From Qipengyuania_B sp965214525 (GTDB lineage Bacteria; Pseudomonadota; Alphaproteobacteria; Sphingomonadales; Sphingomonadaceae): a DNA stretch of 64,000 bases. Shown piece after piece: positions 6,840 to 15,725 of this stretch; the stretch's first letter is position 1; each line of letters begins with the position of its first letter. The position numbers and the translations under genes are program-made. The notes under the pieces were generated by a model that worked only from the letters and a program-made list of their open reading frames with translations, did not search any database and was not told the origin of the DNA. The stretch covers positions 2,666,001 through 2,730,000 of the forward strand of contig OZ243959.1 of assembly GCA_965214525.1 (NCBI GenBank), in the 5' to 3' direction.

Positions 6840-9053
6840 ATGCGGGCGATGCTTGATAGGCTGCGAATAGTCGAAATCGGCGAAGGGATGGCGGTCCAGG
6901 TCGCCGGGTTGATGCTCGGCGAACTCGGGGCGGACGTGCTGAAGATCGAGCGGCCGGCCGGCGATCCCGCGCGCCGAACCGCGCCGTTCGCCAACTGGAA
7001 CCGCGGCAAGCGGAGCCTCGAGGCCGATCTCGACACAGCCGAGGGCGCCGCCGCGCTCGAACAGCGACTCGCCGGAGCCGATGTGCTGCTGCACCAGTTT
7101 TCGCCTGCGCGGGCTGCTGCGCGCGGTCTCGACGATGGCGCGCTGGCGGAAAAATTCCCCAACCTCGTCGTCTGCGGCATCACCGGCAGCCCGTACGATC
7201 ATCCCGATGTCGAGCGCTCGGCCGACGAGCTGCTGGTCGCGGCGCGGCTCGGCGTGCTCTACGAGAACGACGGCCACCGCCCCGGACCGATCGTCTATCG
7301 CTACCGCGCCGGGAGCTGGGCCGCGGCGCACCTTGCGGCGGCTGGCATCCTGGCGCGGCTGGTGATGCGGCTGCAGTCGGGGCAGGGCGGCCCCGCCCAT
7401 ACGTCACTTATGCAGGGCTTCCTTGCGAAGCTGCCGATGGTCTGGGCGCGTAATTCGGCTGGCCCCATGCGCAATCCGGTGACTTACCCGCTGGCGGCGC
7501 GCCCGTCCGCCATGCAGCTGTTCCAGTGCCAGGACGGCGTCTGGCTTCAGATGATGGATCCGACTCAGCAGTTCGATTTTGCGAGCCTGCCCACGATGTG
7601 GGAGGTCATGGCCGAAGGGGCGGAGATCGATACCCCGGAAGGGGTGATCGAAGCGTTCAAGCGCCGCCCGCACGACGTCTGGCTCGCCGACCTGCGCGCC
7701 CTGGATGTGGCGGTGGAACCGGCCCAGCCGATGGGCGAGGTGCTGAAGCATCCCGAAGTGGTCGCGCAGGACTATGTGGTCGAAATCGACGACCCCGAGC
7801 TCGGCCGGACGATCCAGCCCAACATTCCGTTTCACACCAATGCCCCGCTTAAGACCGGGCGGCCCGCGCCGCGGCTCGGCGAAGGTGGCGACGACGAGTG
7901 GAGCGATGCGGCGTCGACGGTTAGCGACAGGGGCGCTCCGCCGCATCCGCTGTCGGGCGTGCGGGTGGTCGATCTGGGAATGTTCCTGGCCGGCCCATTG
8001 GGGCCTTCGCTGATGGGCGATATGGGCGCCGACGTGATCAAGGTCGAGGCGCTGACCGGCGATCGCATCCGGTTCATGCACCGCTATTACCAGTGCGCCG
8101 CCCGATCCAAGCGGTCGATCGCGCTCGACCTGACCCGGCCCGAGGCGCAGCCGATCCTCGCGCGGCTGGTCCAATGGGCCGAGGTGGTCCACCACAACAT
8201 GCGGCCCAAGGGGGCCGACAAGCTCGGGCTGAGCGAAGCGGCGATCCGCGAGCACAATCCGGACGTCGCGTTCTCCTACGTCAGCGCCTACGGCCAGCGC
8301 GGCAGCCAAGGCAACTGGCCGGGCTACGACTCGATCTTCAACGCGATCGCGGGCTGGGAGTTCGAAAACGCCGGCGAGGGCAATCGGCCAGTTTTCAATC
8401 GCCCGGGCACGATGGACATCTTTGCGGCGCACAGTTGCCTGGTCGGGACCATGGCTGCGCTCTACGCCCAGCGGGCGCACGGCGCGGCTATCGGCATTCA
8501 CAGCTCGATGCTCGGGATCGCCGCATTCGCCCAGGGCGAAGTGCTGATCCGCGACGACGGCACGCTGACCGAAACCTGCCACCTGACCGGCGACCAGACC
8601 GGCTTCGGTCCCTATCACCGGATATACCAGTGCGGCGACGAACAGTGGATCGCGGTCGCTGCGCACCGCGAAGCCGAGCGCGCCGCAATGCGGGCCATAC
8701 TCGGCGATGACGAGAACCGCTTCGTCGAGGCCGCGCGGGCGCGGCCGGCGGCGGACCTGCTCGCCGAACTCGACGCCGCCGGGGTCCCGTGCGACCGGGT
8801 CGCTTTCGAGGACGCGATGAACCGCTTCTTCGACGATCCCCTCAACCGCGAACTGGGCCTCGTCTCGGCAGTCGAGCAGCCGCTTTACGGGACGATCGAG
8901 CAGCCGGGCGAATTCTGGGAGTTCGGCGAGACCCCGATGCACATCGTCCGCGCCTGCCCGATGATCGGCGAACACACCGACGAGATCATGCGCGAAATGG
9001 GCTATTCCGACGACGAGATCGCGCATTATCGCGAGCAAAAGATCATCGGGTGA
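6840..9053 (+). CDS. Tandem class III (CaiB/BaiF) CoA-transferase fusion
   Basis: 737 aa, nearly twice the usual 380-400 aa, because two CaiB/BaiF domains are fused. Copy 1 (about 1-345) starts RLRIVEIGEGMAVQVAGLMLG; copy 2 (about 380-735) starts LSGVRVVDLGMFLAGPLGPS. The catalytic Asp, which carries the acyl group in this family, is present in copy 2 (Asp526 in GTMDIFAAH) but replaced by Ser159 in the aligned AGSWAAAH of copy 1. So copy 2 probably does the chemistry and copy 1 is structural. Its role would be transfer of CoA onto a pathway acid. The start is the ATG at 6840, 5 bp after the DUF35 stop; same operon as the following ligase. Confidence 0.9.
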   Translation: MRAMLDRLRIVEIGEGMAVQVAGLMLGELGADVLKIERPAGDPARRTAPFANWNRGKRSLEADLDTAEGAAALEQRLAGADVLLHQFSPARAAARGLDDGALAEKFPNLVVCGITGSPYDHPDVERSADELLVAARLGVLYENDGHRPGPIVYRYRAGSWAAAHLAAAGILARLVMRLQSGQGGPAHTSLMQGFLAKLPMVWARNSAGPMRNPVTYPLAARPSAMQLFQCQDGVWLQMMDPTQQFDFASLPTMWEVMAEGAEIDTPEGVIEAFKRRPHDVWLADLRALDVAVEPAQPMGEVLKHPEVVAQDYVVEIDDPELGRTIQPNIPFHTNAPLKTGRPAPRLGEGGDDEWSDAASTVSDRGAPPHPLSGVRVVDLGMFLAGPLGPSLMGDMGADVIKVEALTGDRIRFMHRYYQCAARSKRSIALDLTRPEAQPILARLVQWAEVVHHNMRPKGADKLGLSEAAIREHNPDVAFSYVSAYGQRGSQGNWPGYDSIFNAIAGWEFENAGEGNRPVFNRPGTMDIFAAHSCLVGTMAALYAQRAHGAAIGIHSSMLGIAAFAQGEVLIRDDGTLTETCHLTGDQTGFGPYHRIYQCGDEQWIAVAAHREAERAAMRAILGDDENRFVEAARARPAADLLAELDAAGVPCDRVAFEDAMNRFFDDPLNRELGLVSAVEQPLYGTIEQPGEFWEFGETPMHIVRACPMIGEHTDEIMREMGYSDDEIAHYREQKIIG

Positions 9054-9060
9054 TTGCGAA

Positions 9061-10656
9061 ATGACGGCCACCGCCGGCGCAATCCCCGCCGACGTGATCG
9101 ACTCCTGGCGCGACCTCGGCCTGCGCAGAGATCTTTCGCTGGGCGAGGCCATGGCGCGGGCGGCGCGGGAACACCCGCTGGCCCGCTTTCATATCCATAC
9201 GGCTGCCGGATCGTGCGATGCCACGCTCGCAGGAATACACGAGCAGGGGCGCCGGCTCGCCGGATCGCTCCACGCTTTGGGGCTGAAGCAGGGCGACGTG
9301 CTGGCGATGCAATTGCCCAACAGCATCGAAAATGCCGCGCTGTTCCAGGCCGCCGCGCTGCTCGGCTGCACGCTGCTGCCGATCGTCCATATCTTCGGCC
9401 CCGCAGAACTGCTCCATATCCTGCGCGACAGCGGTGCCAAGGCGCTGGTGGTGCCCGATCGCTGGCGCAACATCGACTATCTGGAGCGGCTCGAACGGCT
9501 GCCCGCACTGCCGATGCTGAAGCACCGGATCATTCTTGGCGAAACGGTCCCGGCAGGTTGCCTAGCATGGGATGCGCTGCCGGTGGGCGATTGCCGCGCT
9601 ACTGCGGCGGATCCCGACGCCACGGCACTGCTGCTCTACACTTCGGGCACGACCGCCGCGCCCAAGGGTGTGCGCCACACGTCGCGCACGCTGCTCGCCG
9701 AGCTCGCCGCGCAGGATCGCGGATTAAGCAGCGCAGGCGCGGTTCTTGCTCCGTGGCCATCGGGGCATATTGCCGGATCGCTCGCCATGCTCGGCCATGC
9801 GGTGCTGGGCAGGCCCACGGCGGTGCTCGATAGCTGGGACGCGGCAGCCGCGGCCGAGCAGGTCGAAGCGTTCGGGGTCGACCAGACGTCGGGCACGCCG
9901 TTCCACCTCGCAGGCCTGCTGGAAGCAGCACAGCGCAATCATCGCGACTTGACGAGCCTCAAGCGGTTCATCGTCGGCGCGACCACGGTTCCTCCGGCGG
10001 TCGTCGCCGCCGCCGAGGCCGCGGGCATCCGTTGCTGCCGATGCTATGGCTCGACCGAAATGCCGACCTTCTCGCAATGCGAGCCCGACGATCCGCTCGA
10101 CAAGCGCCTGAACACCGATGGGCACCTCAATCCAGGTTGCGAAGCGCGGATCGTCGACGATGCCGGGGCTGATCTGGCCGCGGGAGCGGAGGGCGAGATC
10201 GCGGTGCGGGGGCCGGAGCGTTTCGCGGGCTATACCGACCCCGCCCTCGAGGCGGAGAGCTTTTTGCCGGGCGGCTGGTTCCTGACCGGAGATATCGGAC
10301 GGATCGACGCCGACGGCTTCCTCGCGATTACCGACCGCAAGAAGGATATTATCATCCGCGGCGGCGAGAACATCTCCTCGCGCGAAGTCGAGGAGTTGCT
10401 GCTTCAGGTTGCAGGCGTGCGCGATGCCGCTGCGATCGGCTGGCCGGACGAGCGGCTTGGGGAGCGCATCTGCGCGGTGTTGATCCTCGAGCCCGGAGCA
10501 AAGGTTTCGATCGATCGGGTGGCTCGCGCGTTCGCCGAGATGGGGGTTGCGCGGCAGAAGGCGCCGGAGCGGATCGAGGTGGTCGAGGAAATGCCGCGCA
10601 CTCCCACCGGGAAGGTCCAGAAGGCCGACCTAAGAAGGATGCTGCTGGAAATTTAG
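9061..10656 (+). CDS. Acyl-CoA synthetase (AMP-forming, class I adenylate-forming ligase)
   Basis: 531-aa ATP-dependent ligase that activates a carboxylic acid to its CoA thioester, the usual entry step of such a cluster. Motifs in order: the P-loop-like YTSGTTAAPKG (about residue 191), the A5 motif YGSTEMP, the A7/A8 region LTGDIGRIDADGF and DRKKDIIIRGGEN, and the C-terminal catalytic lysine in RTPTGKVQK. Length and motifs match intact FadD-type ligases. ATG at 9061 is 7 bp after the CoA-transferase stop, so it is co-transcribed. Downstream lie only broken wax-ester-synthase remnants on the other strand. Substrate unknown; the pocket sequence cannot be interpreted by eye. Confidence 0.92.
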   Translation: MTATAGAIPADVIDSWRDLGLRRDLSLGEAMARAAREHPLARFHIHTAAGSCDATLAGIHEQGRRLAGSLHALGLKQGDVLAMQLPNSIENAALFQAAALLGCTLLPIVHIFGPAELLHILRDSGAKALVVPDRWRNIDYLERLERLPALPMLKHRIILGETVPAGCLAWDALPVGDCRATAADPDATALLLYTSGTTAAPKGVRHTSRTLLAELAAQDRGLSSAGAVLAPWPSGHIAGSLAMLGHAVLGRPTAVLDSWDAAAAAEQVEAFGVDQTSGTPFHLAGLLEAAQRNHRDLTSLKRFIVGATTVPPAVVAAAEAAGIRCCRCYGSTEMPTFSQCEPDDPLDKRLNTDGHLNPGCEARIVDDAGADLAAGAEGEIAVRGPERFAGYTDPALEAESFLPGGWFLTGDIGRIDADGFLAITDRKKDIIIRGGENISSREVEELLLQVAGVRDAAAIGWPDERLGERICAVLILEPGAKVSIDRVARAFAEMGVARQKAPERIEVVEEMPRTPTGKVQKADLRRMLLEI

Positions 10657-10718
10657 CCCTTGTGCCTGGCAAATCGATGTTGCACTGCACATTAGGCTAC
10701 CACATACTTGCCTGTGCA

Positions 10719-10898
10719 TCATCGGCTTGGGCCGGAAGCCTGGCGCGCCTGTTCGACTTTCGCCACGGTATCGCGGAACCGCAGCTTGCCGCCGAGGACG
10801 GCCGACTGGTCGAACAGCAGCAGCGGCGCGATGTGATTGGGCGTCCTCGGACTATCGATGTAGAGCATCTGCGCATCGGTCGAAGACAGTTGATGCAT
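10719..10898 (-). pseudogene. N-terminal fragment of a second wax ester synthase/DGAT gene
   Basis: A 59-codon minus-strand reading frame from ATG 10896-10898 to TGA 10719-10721. Its product (MHQLSSTDAQMLYIDSP, then NHIAPLLLFDQSA) matches the extreme N-terminus of the WS/DGAT acyltransferase family (L-S-x-x-D-A, then ETP/SPxxP, then IG/IAxLLxFD). The rest of a roughly 470-aa protein, including the HHxxxDG active site, is missing; the frame stops before the facing acyl-CoA ligase. Located 36 bp downstream of the larger broken WS/DGAT gene, so two family members once stood in tandem. Probably non-functional. Confidence 0.6.
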
Positions 10899-10934
10899 GG
10901 CTTGGGTCTTTCCGGTCAGAAGGAAAAGCGCGGC

Positions 10935-12368
10935 TCAGCCGTTGGCCGAGCGGCTCTCGGCGGCGGCGGCCTGCAGTTCGGCGAAGCTGTCTGCAAGGCA
11001 CTCGATGTAGAAGGCGACGTCGGGCATGATCTCACGGCAGCTGGTGACCGAAATCGTCAACTCGAAGTCCATCCCGGTGATCGTGTGGAACAGGCCGCTT
11101 CCCTCGATGACGGGGCCGAAGCCGGCATAGCAGAGGACTTTGGCGCCGGTGAAGTAGTGGCCGCCCGGCGGGTTAGGCGCATTGGTCACGGTGGTGTTGG
11201 CGAACCCCGGCATCGAGATATCGCTCTGCGCCGCGAGCCCGAGCATCCCGCGCATCATCCGCGAGCGCAGGGGGTCATCGCCAGCATGTTGCCCATGAAG
11301 TCGCCGCCGATCGCCTCGGCCTGCTCCTTGCCGAGTTTCGACGCTTCTCCGATCGCCGCAAGTCGCGCGATCGGATCGGCGATGTCCGTGCCCAGCGGTA
11401 CGCGCATCCCGGACACGAAATTCCCGCCTTCGCCCGGGTCGCCCGCGCCGCGAACGCTGATCGGGCAGATCGTCAGCAGCGACCGCTCGGGCAGCTCGCG
11501 GTGCTTCGTCAGGTACTTGCGCAAGGCCCCTCCGACCACGGTCAGCAGCAGGTCGTTCATCTTGGGCTTGCCCAGTGCCGCGCGGAGCGCCTGGACGTCC
11601 TTCATCTCGAAACGGACGAAATCCCATACCCGGTGGGTCGTGATCTTGGTCTGGAAGCGCGTCTTGGGAGCTAGCATCCCGCGCCAGTCCTTGCGCAGAT
11701 CGGCGACGCTTGACCTGGTGCTTGCGACCACGCCCTTGCTCAGGCTGGGAACCGCCTTGAGGTTTGCCAGCCACTGCTTGGCGCCTTCCTGCAATGAAAT
11801 TCCGTCCAGCCGAGCGCGTCGGGCTTGCGGTCGGGCACCCAACATTTCTCGGGCGGGACGGGCTCGAATTCGGGGGTGTCCTGCATGAACGCCCACAGCG
11901 CCGCGCCGCCGGCCTTCCCGTCGAAGGTGGCGTGATGCATCTTGAACAGCATTGCGAAGGCGTCTTCGGGCACGCCTTCGAGTTCTTCGAGCCCTTCGAT
12001 GATGTACATCTCCCAAAGCGGGCGGTGCTTGTCCATCGGCCGCGAGATGAGCCGCGAGGTCATGATCTTGAGCTGGCGCCAGTCGCGCAGCTTGGGCAGG
12101 GCGATGTGGCGGATATGGAACTCGAGGTCAAAATAGGGGTCGTCGATCAGCCGCGGCTCGTCGAGCCCGAGCGGGTGGTAGACCAGCTTGCGCCGCAGAT
12201 TGGCCATCAGGTGGAGGCGGGTCTCGACATAGTCGAGAATGCGCGGTGCCGGACGAAGTTGCCCGGCGCGGTCGACGGGTCGAGCACGAGGAGTCCGCCG
12301 ATGATCAGCGGGGCATTGGGCGTTTCCATGTCGAGAAACACCGCGTCACTCGCCGAAATCCTGCGCAT
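10935..12368 (-). pseudogene. Wax ester synthase/diacylglycerol acyltransferase (WS/DGAT), broken by three frameshifts
   Basis: The pieces of one WS/DGAT protein of about 477 aa lie in order on the minus strand in different frames. The start is ATG 12368 (MRRISASDAVFLDMETP), and the first shift is near 12243, where one base is missing in a GCGC run. The second piece carries the intact HHATFDG (HHxxxDG) active site. The second shift is near 11800, and the third piece has PKMNDLLLTVVGGALR. The third shift is near 11272, in a run of five G, and the last piece runs to the stop at 10935. The enzyme would join fatty alcohols or diacylglycerol to acyl-CoA. Three separate shifts suggest decay; sequencing error in homopolymers cannot be excluded for one or two. 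Confidence 0.85.
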
Positions 12369-12387
12369 CCTTTGGCAGTCTCATCCC

Positions 12388-12412
12388 AGTTATACAACCA
12401 GGTAAGCTACCT
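12388..12412. promoter_or_regulatory. Operator-like AGTTATACAA plus inverted repeat AGGTA-N3-TACCT
   Basis: Between the broken WS/DGAT gene and the enoyl-CoA hydratase (both minus strand). AGTTATACAA at 12388-12397 differs by one base from the 5142 and 19081 sites. Immediately beside it, AGGTAAGCTACCT (12400-12412) is an inverted repeat with 5-bp arms. The pair lies 20 bp upstream of the WS/DGAT start, so the decayed gene appears to retain its control region. Confidence 0.4.
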
Positions 12413-12440
12413 ACACCGTTTTGGATGCGCCGTCGAGTCT

Positions 12441-13241
12441 CTATCGCGTGATGTAGCGCTTGGCCTTGTCGGCCATCACCGACGGGCGGTCGACCTGCGG
12501 CACGCCGACCGGATTGCCGATCTGGCAATATTTGAGCCCGTTCATCAGCGCCACCGAGCGCGGCAGGTCGAGGCTCTGCCAGATCGCCTTGACCGAGCCG
12601 GCGGTCGCCGCGGGCGGCTTGGCCGCGACAATCGCGGCAAGTTCGGCGGCGCGATCCCACAGGCTATCCAGCGGAACGACCTCGCTGACGATGCCGATGC
12701 GCAACGCGGTATCGGCGGAAACCCGCTCGTCGTTGCCGAGCAGGACCATCCGCAGCACGTCCTGCAGCGGCATCTTGTAAGTCATGCCGATCGGCTCGAG
12801 CGCGGACGTCATGCCGTAAGTCACATGCGGATCGAAGAACGTCGCGTCGTCGCTGCAGATGACGATGTCGCATTCGTTGAGCCAGTAGAACGCGCCGCCG
12901 GCGGCCATCCCGTGGACCGCGGCGATCACCGGCTTCCAGCAGCTCATCGACTTGGGTCCGAGGAACTTGCCCGGATCCTCGCAGTGCCAGATATTGTCCA
13001 GATCGACCACCGCGCCGCCCGGCTCCTGCGAGGCCTTCACGTCGGCGCCGGTGCTGAAAGCTCGTCCGGGCGCCGCGCGCAGGACGCAGCAATGCACGTC
13101 GTCGTTGCGGCCAAGTTCCTGCCACAGCGCTTCGAACTCCTCGACCATCGTCCGGGTGAAGCTGTTCATCGCGTGCGGACGATTGATCGTGATCGTCGCC
13201 ACGTGATCGGCGATCTCGAGCTGGATGGTCTCGTAGGCCAT
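12441..13241 (-). CDS. Enoyl-CoA hydratase/isomerase family protein (crotonase fold)
   Basis: 266-aa crotonase-fold enzyme. Signatures: TITINRPHAMNSF, the CoA oxyanion segment RAAPGRAFSTGADVKA, and AVHGMAAGGAFYWLNECDIVI, where the second oxyanion loop glycines sit. The classical pair of hydratase Glu residues is not clearly in place (VTYGMTSALEPIG), so isomerase, hydrolase or retro-Claisen chemistry is equally possible. The ATG at 13241 is favoured; a GTG nine bases upstream (13250) is too close to the GGGA ribosome binding site. Transcribed towards the WS/DGAT remnants and divergent from the kinase gene, with an operator-like site between them. Confidence 0.88.
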   Translation of the reverse strand: MAYETIQLEIADHVATITINRPHAMNSFTRTMVEEFEALWQELGRNDDVHCCVLRAAPGRAFSTGADVKASQEPGGAVVDLDNIWHCEDPGKFLGPKSMSCWKPVIAAVHGMAAGGAFYWLNECDIVICSDDATFFDPHVTYGMTSALEPIGMTYKMPLQDVLRMVLLGNDERVSADTALRIGIVSEVVPLDSLWDRAAELAAIVAAKPPAATAGSVKAIWQSLDLPRSVALMNGLKYCQIGNPVGVPQVDRPSVMADKAKRYITR

Positions 13242-13277
13242 GCTTGACACTGTCCCTTGTCGGTGTGATGTTTGACC

Positions 13278-13290
13278 AGGTTATATAAGT
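13278..13290. promoter_or_regulatory. AGGTTATATAAGT operator-like site in divergent promoter
   Basis: In the 57-bp gap between the minus-strand crotonase gene and the plus-strand kinase gene. The core GTTATATAA (13280-13288) is identical to the cores at 5143 and 19082. It lies 8 bp before the chosen kinase start, overlapping any core promoter, so a bound regulator would control both directions. Confidence 0.5.
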
Positions 13291-13298
13291 GGAAGAGG

Positions 13299-14666
13299 AT
13301 GGCAAGCGCAATTCCCCCAAGTCTGCGTCAGGCGATAGAGCGCAGGACGGGCTCTGTCATCGTGAGCGAGCGCGCCCGCGGCGGCGGCGGCGCCTCGCGC
13401 CACGGCGCCGAAGTACGGCTGCGCGATGGCGAAGGCAACGAACAGGCCTGCTATCTGGCGTGGGACCCGCGTGCTGGCGATCCCGCCCGCCTGCCCTTCT
13501 TCGAACGCGAGACCGCGGTCCTCGCGGCCTTATCCGGACCGCTGGCCGACTGCGGCGTGCGAGTTCCGCCGCTGCTTGCCGCCGAACCGTCGCACCTCGC
13601 CCTGTGCAGCGCTTTTGTCGAAGGCGCGGACCGCTTTCCGATGGCCGAGGACAAGCCCGCGCTGGCCCGCGACTTCGTCGCACAGCTTACCCGGCTCCAT
13701 GCGCTCGATGCGGCGCATTCGGCCTTCGCCGCCCTGGGCGATCCTCGCGACCCTCCCTCGGCGGTCATCCGCCAACGGCTTGCGCAACTGTCGCGCGACA
13801 ACCTGGCCAGCGGAGCCGATCCGATCCTCCAGCTGGCGCTGCAATGGCTGGCGGCCAATGTGCCCGGGGACCGCGGCGCCGCGGTGGTCCTCCACGGCGA
13901 TGCCGGGCCGGGCAACTTCCTTTACCAGGGCGATCGGGTGACCGCGCTGGTCGACTGGGAGCTCACCCATTTCGGCGATCCGATGGAGGATCTTGCCCAG
14001 ATCTGGGTGCGGAGCCTGATCCAACCGTTCGTGCCGATGCGCGAGGTTTTCGCAGCCTACGAAGAGGTCAGCGGGATCGCGGTCGACATCTCCCGGGTCA
14101 AGTACCACCGGCTCTACTTCCAGCTCGGCTTCATGGTCGCCGGTCACGCGGCGCAGGCCGCAAAGGGCGGACCGCCGGGGGCAGCGACGGGCGCAGCGAT
14201 GATGTTCGGCACGATGCATCGGCGGATCGTGGTCGAATCGCTTGCCGAGGCATGGGGCACCGATTTTGCGCAGGTCGACCTTCCCGAATGCCCCGTCTCG
14301 TGGACTGACGCTGGCTTCGCTGTGGCACTCGACGACCTCAAGCGCGAGATCGTGCCGCACCTTACCGACGAGCGCGTCGCGGCCAAGGCCAAGGCGCTGG
14401 CGCGGATGGTCAAGTTCTGGCGCATGCGCGATCGCTACGGCGCAGCATTCGACGCTGCCGAGCTGACCGAAATTCAGGATCTGCTCGGCGCTTCGGCGAG
14501 TGACCTTGCCGATGCTCGAGCGGAGTTCGGTCGGGCCATTGCCGCCGAGGCGGTTCCTTTCGCTGACGCGCTGCGCCTGTGCCATGCCCGCACGGTTCGC
14601 GAGACGTTCCTGATGGCCGACGCGATGGGCGCGCTGGCCACCACCAGCTACGAGGACATTGCATGA
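13299..14666 (+). CDS. Phosphotransferase family protein (APH/ACAD10-ACAD11 kinase-like)
   Basis: 455-aa kinase of the aminoglycoside-phosphotransferase fold. The Brenner motif is LHGDAGPGN with catalytic Asp201, and the magnesium-binding Asp219 sits in VDWELTHFGDP. Family knowledge: related kinase domains occur in ACAD10/ACAD11 and in bacterial LvaA, where they phosphorylate 4-hydroxyacyl-CoA before an acyl-CoA dehydrogenase acts. The gene sits upstream of two acyl-CoA dehydrogenases, so a similar role is plausible here and antibiotic resistance unlikely. The last 110 residues form a helical extension beyond the usual 340-aa kinase. The ATG at 13299 is chosen because a TTG start at 13272 would place the operator-like site inside the gene. 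Confidence 0.85.
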   Translation: MASAIPPSLRQAIERRTGSVIVSERARGGGGASRHGAEVRLRDGEGNEQACYLAWDPRAGDPARLPFFERETAVLAALSGPLADCGVRVPPLLAAEPSHLALCSAFVEGADRFPMAEDKPALARDFVAQLTRLHALDAAHSAFAALGDPRDPPSAVIRQRLAQLSRDNLASGADPILQLALQWLAANVPGDRGAAVVLHGDAGPGNFLYQGDRVTALVDWELTHFGDPMEDLAQIWVRSLIQPFVPMREVFAAYEEVSGIAVDISRVKYHRLYFQLGFMVAGHAAQAAKGGPPGAATGAAMMFGTMHRRIVVESLAEAWGTDFAQVDLPECPVSWTDAGFAVALDDLKREIVPHLTDERVAAKAKALARMVKFWRMRDRYGAAFDAAELTEIQDLLGASASDLADARAEFGRAIAAEAVPFADALRLCHARTVRETFLMADAMGALATTSYEDIA

Positions 14667-15712
14667 GCGACCCGCTTGCCTTCACCCCGGCCGACGATGG
14701 CTACCACCGGCTCTCGGACGATCCTTACGAGACCGAAACCAACTGGTGGTCGTGGAACGTGCCCGAGCGCCGTCTGGGCGGCTGGATTCATACGCCCTAC
14801 TACCCCAATCGCAAGACCGCGACCTGGCGGATCTTCGTCTGGGGACCTGATGGCTACGATCCGGCGCGAATGGCCTATTACCGCAAGGTCGAGGAAGCGC
14901 CGATGCCCGACGATCCGGACTTGCGCGATATCGTTTTCCCGGGCGGGGGATACGCGCTCAGGATGATCGAGCCGGGCATGAAGTACCAGCTGACCTATGC
15001 CGACGAGGCGCGCGGCTTCGCGCTCGATTTCCTGTTCGAAGGCGCGCACCCGCCGCGCCGGTTCGAGCCGGGCGAGCCGCCCTTCATCCAGACACCGCAC
15101 TACGACCAGCTCGGCCGGATCACCGGCACGATGCGGGTGCGCGGTGAGGACATCGCGATCGATTGCTGGAGCGTGCGCGACCGCACCTGGGGCCCGCGCG
15201 GGGGTCCCTACGCCAAGAGCCGCAAGCAGGATTACGCCAGCCACCGCGACCGGGTGCGAGACCTCGGCGGGCCTCGCTGGCGCGAGATCGAGCGCGAGCG
15301 CGGGCGGGGGCGGATCCAGTACATCTTCGGCCATGCCGATGGAGACAGCGGCTTCCTCGGCTTCGTCCGCCCGCAAGACGGCGACGCCGAAGGCTGGAGC
15401 CCGATGAACGGCGGTTACCTGCTGCGCGACGGCGCGTACGGCTCGCTCGACAAGACGCGCAGCCGAATGCGCGCATTCCGCAGCCCCGAAACCGGCTGGT
15501 GCACGCACATGCAGGTGGAGCTGGCGGACCTCGACGGCCGCACCCTGACCGCCGAAGGGATGGCAATGAGCCGGATGAGCGAAGCCGGCTACGGGACAAA
15601 CCAGCTGATGCGGTGGGACTTCGACGACAAGATCGGCTGGGGAGAAGACCAGGACGTATGGGACGGCCGCCATTTCGTCCGCATGCTCGACGCGCTCAAG
15701 GCGGCGAAGTGA
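14663..15712 (+). CDS. CrtC/AttH-like (DUF7064-type) protein
   Basis: 349-aa protein without signal peptide or membrane segments. It is rich in Trp, Tyr, Gly and Asp, with repeated beta-strand patterns (ETNWWSWNVPER, DCWSVRDRTWGPRGG, GEDQDVWDGRHF) resembling the hydroxyneurosporene-synthase/AttH lipocalin-like fold, whose members hydrate or bind lipophilic substrates. The DR-x-WGPR motif is the CrtC-like hallmark. It overlaps the kinase stop by 4 bp (ATGA) and precedes an acyl-CoA dehydrogenase by 13 bp, so it belongs to the same operon. A lyase/hydratase or substrate-binding role is inferred; the reaction is unknown. Confidence 0.7.
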   Translation: MSDPLAFTPADDGYHRLSDDPYETETNWWSWNVPERRLGGWIHTPYYPNRKTATWRIFVWGPDGYDPARMAYYRKVEEAPMPDDPDLRDIVFPGGGYALRMIEPGMKYQLTYADEARGFALDFLFEGAHPPRRFEPGEPPFIQTPHYDQLGRITGTMRVRGEDIAIDCWSVRDRTWGPRGGPYAKSRKQDYASHRDRVRDLGGPRWREIERERGRGRIQYIFGHADGDSGFLGFVRPQDGDAEGWSPMNGGYLLRDGAYGSLDKTRSRMRAFRSPETGWCTHMQVELADLDGRTLTAEGMAMSRMSEAGYGTNQLMRWDFDDKIGWGEDQDVWDGRHFVRMLDALKAAK

Positions 15713-15725
15713 AGGAGCCCGGCAA

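Noticed and set aside
10662..12405. Long plus-strand frames over the WS/DGAT region
   Set aside because: They are antisense shadows of the high-GC minus-strand gene; the WS/DGAT motifs lie on the minus strand.
13272..13298. TTG start at 13272 for the kinase gene
   Set aside because: It would put the conserved GTTATATAA site inside the coding region; the ATG at 13299 follows a purine-rich stretch and gives a normal N-terminus.
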